DNA from: Acidobacteria bacterium 28-1
Lineage (GTDB): Bacteria; Acidobacteriota; Blastocatellia; Pyrinomonadales; Pyrinomonadaceae
Assembly: GCA_002050365.1 (NCBI GenBank)
Contig: MWYZ01000048.1
Span: 1 to 64,000, forward strand
Reading direction: 5' to 3'
DNA: 64,000 nucleotides
Of this stretch, positions 63,909-64,000 are shown piece after piece. Made by a program: the position numbers and the translations under genes. Each line of letters opens with the position of its first letter. Positions within the stretch are counted from its first letter, which is position 1. The notes beneath the pieces were generated by a model. That model ran no database searches. It was not told where the DNA came from and saw only the letters and a program-made list of their open reading frames with translations.

Positions 63909-64000
63909 TCACGCCGCTTTTTTCAGCCGCATGATTCCGGTGTGCGCCAGAAAAGCCGCCGCGATGTGATAGCAAAACATTCCGTTTTCGTTCGCTTTGC
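63909..64000 (-). CDS. SWIM-zinc-finger-like protein, C-terminal end (partial)
   Basis: An open frame enters from the right edge and ends at TGA 63911-63909. It encodes NENGMFCYHIAAAFLAHTGI then MRLKKAA. The CYHIAAAFLAH pattern resembles the CxH end of a SWIM zinc finger. Only about 30 residues are visible, so the call is provisional. Confidence 0.45.
   Translation of the reverse strand, partial: KANENGMFCYHIAAAFLAHTGIMRLKKAA

Overview
The window looks like a chromosomal segment of a mid-GC, Gram-negative-type bacterium. My best guess is Acidobacteriota, class Blastocatellia/Pyrinomonadales. That rests on overall gene style, a Tat-exported PaoABC-type oxidoreductase, NtrY/NtrX-like regulation and word-like intergenic repeats; no rRNA or other marker was available, so the placement is tentative. 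Genes lie on both strands with many short gaps and overlaps.

Region by region. 1-4950: an IS630-type transposase start at the left edge, serA, corA, a DUF421 membrane protein, pgpA and a nucleotidyltransferase pair. 4990-10915: a chromosomal integron. The integrase gene (minus strand) is dead, with one in-frame stop and one frameshift, but a good promoter candidate still faces the cassette array. The array has eight cassettes marked by attC-like imperfect palindromes: four without any ORF, one with an M6-protease-like gene, one with a glycine-zipper protein and two with toxin-antitoxin-like pairs. The last attC carries a terminator-like hairpin and is cut off by an IS110 remnant. 11700-17020: an NtrC-type regulator with an NtrY-type kinase, then a B12-binding radical SAM protein. 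17340-20840: a phosphotransferase-family kinase coupled to a frameshifted cytochrome P450, a MITE-like inverted repeat and an internally deleted umuC. 20840-31560: ordinary metabolism and transport (CoA-binding protein, DoxX, acyl-CoA dehydrogenase, MFS, enoyl-CoA hydratase, glycine betaine/choline-type ABC transporter) plus a complete IS630-type element whose transposase needs a -1 frameshift. 31563-39780: Mug glycosylase, then a molybdenum hydroxylase locus (MocA-like, PaoA/B/C-like subunits, XdhC) followed by an APH(3')-like kinase. 39820-45700: a frameshifted trypsin-like protease with an N-terminal helical domain, guaA, a PhyH dioxygenase, a colicin-M-like toxin candidate with an adjacent lipoprotein, and tRNA-Asn.

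46000-64000 reads as a defence island beginning just after tRNA-Asn. It holds a zinc-binding/Gp157-like protein, a 1310-residue RecB-like nuclease/SF1 helicase, a GIY-YIG gene that sits in a lone integron cassette far from the array, a type I restriction-modification operon with a zeta-like kinase and small partner between hsdS and hsdM, an AbiEi antitoxin whose AbiEii partner is reduced to an 11-codon stub, McrBC with PUA/EVE-like readers, and DnaJ-like and SWIM-like accessory proteins. The most unusual items are the ORF-less cassette family, the off-array GIY-YIG cassette, the nested kinase pair in the hsd operon, the AbiE-to-McrBC junction, and the colicin-M-like/lipoprotein pair.
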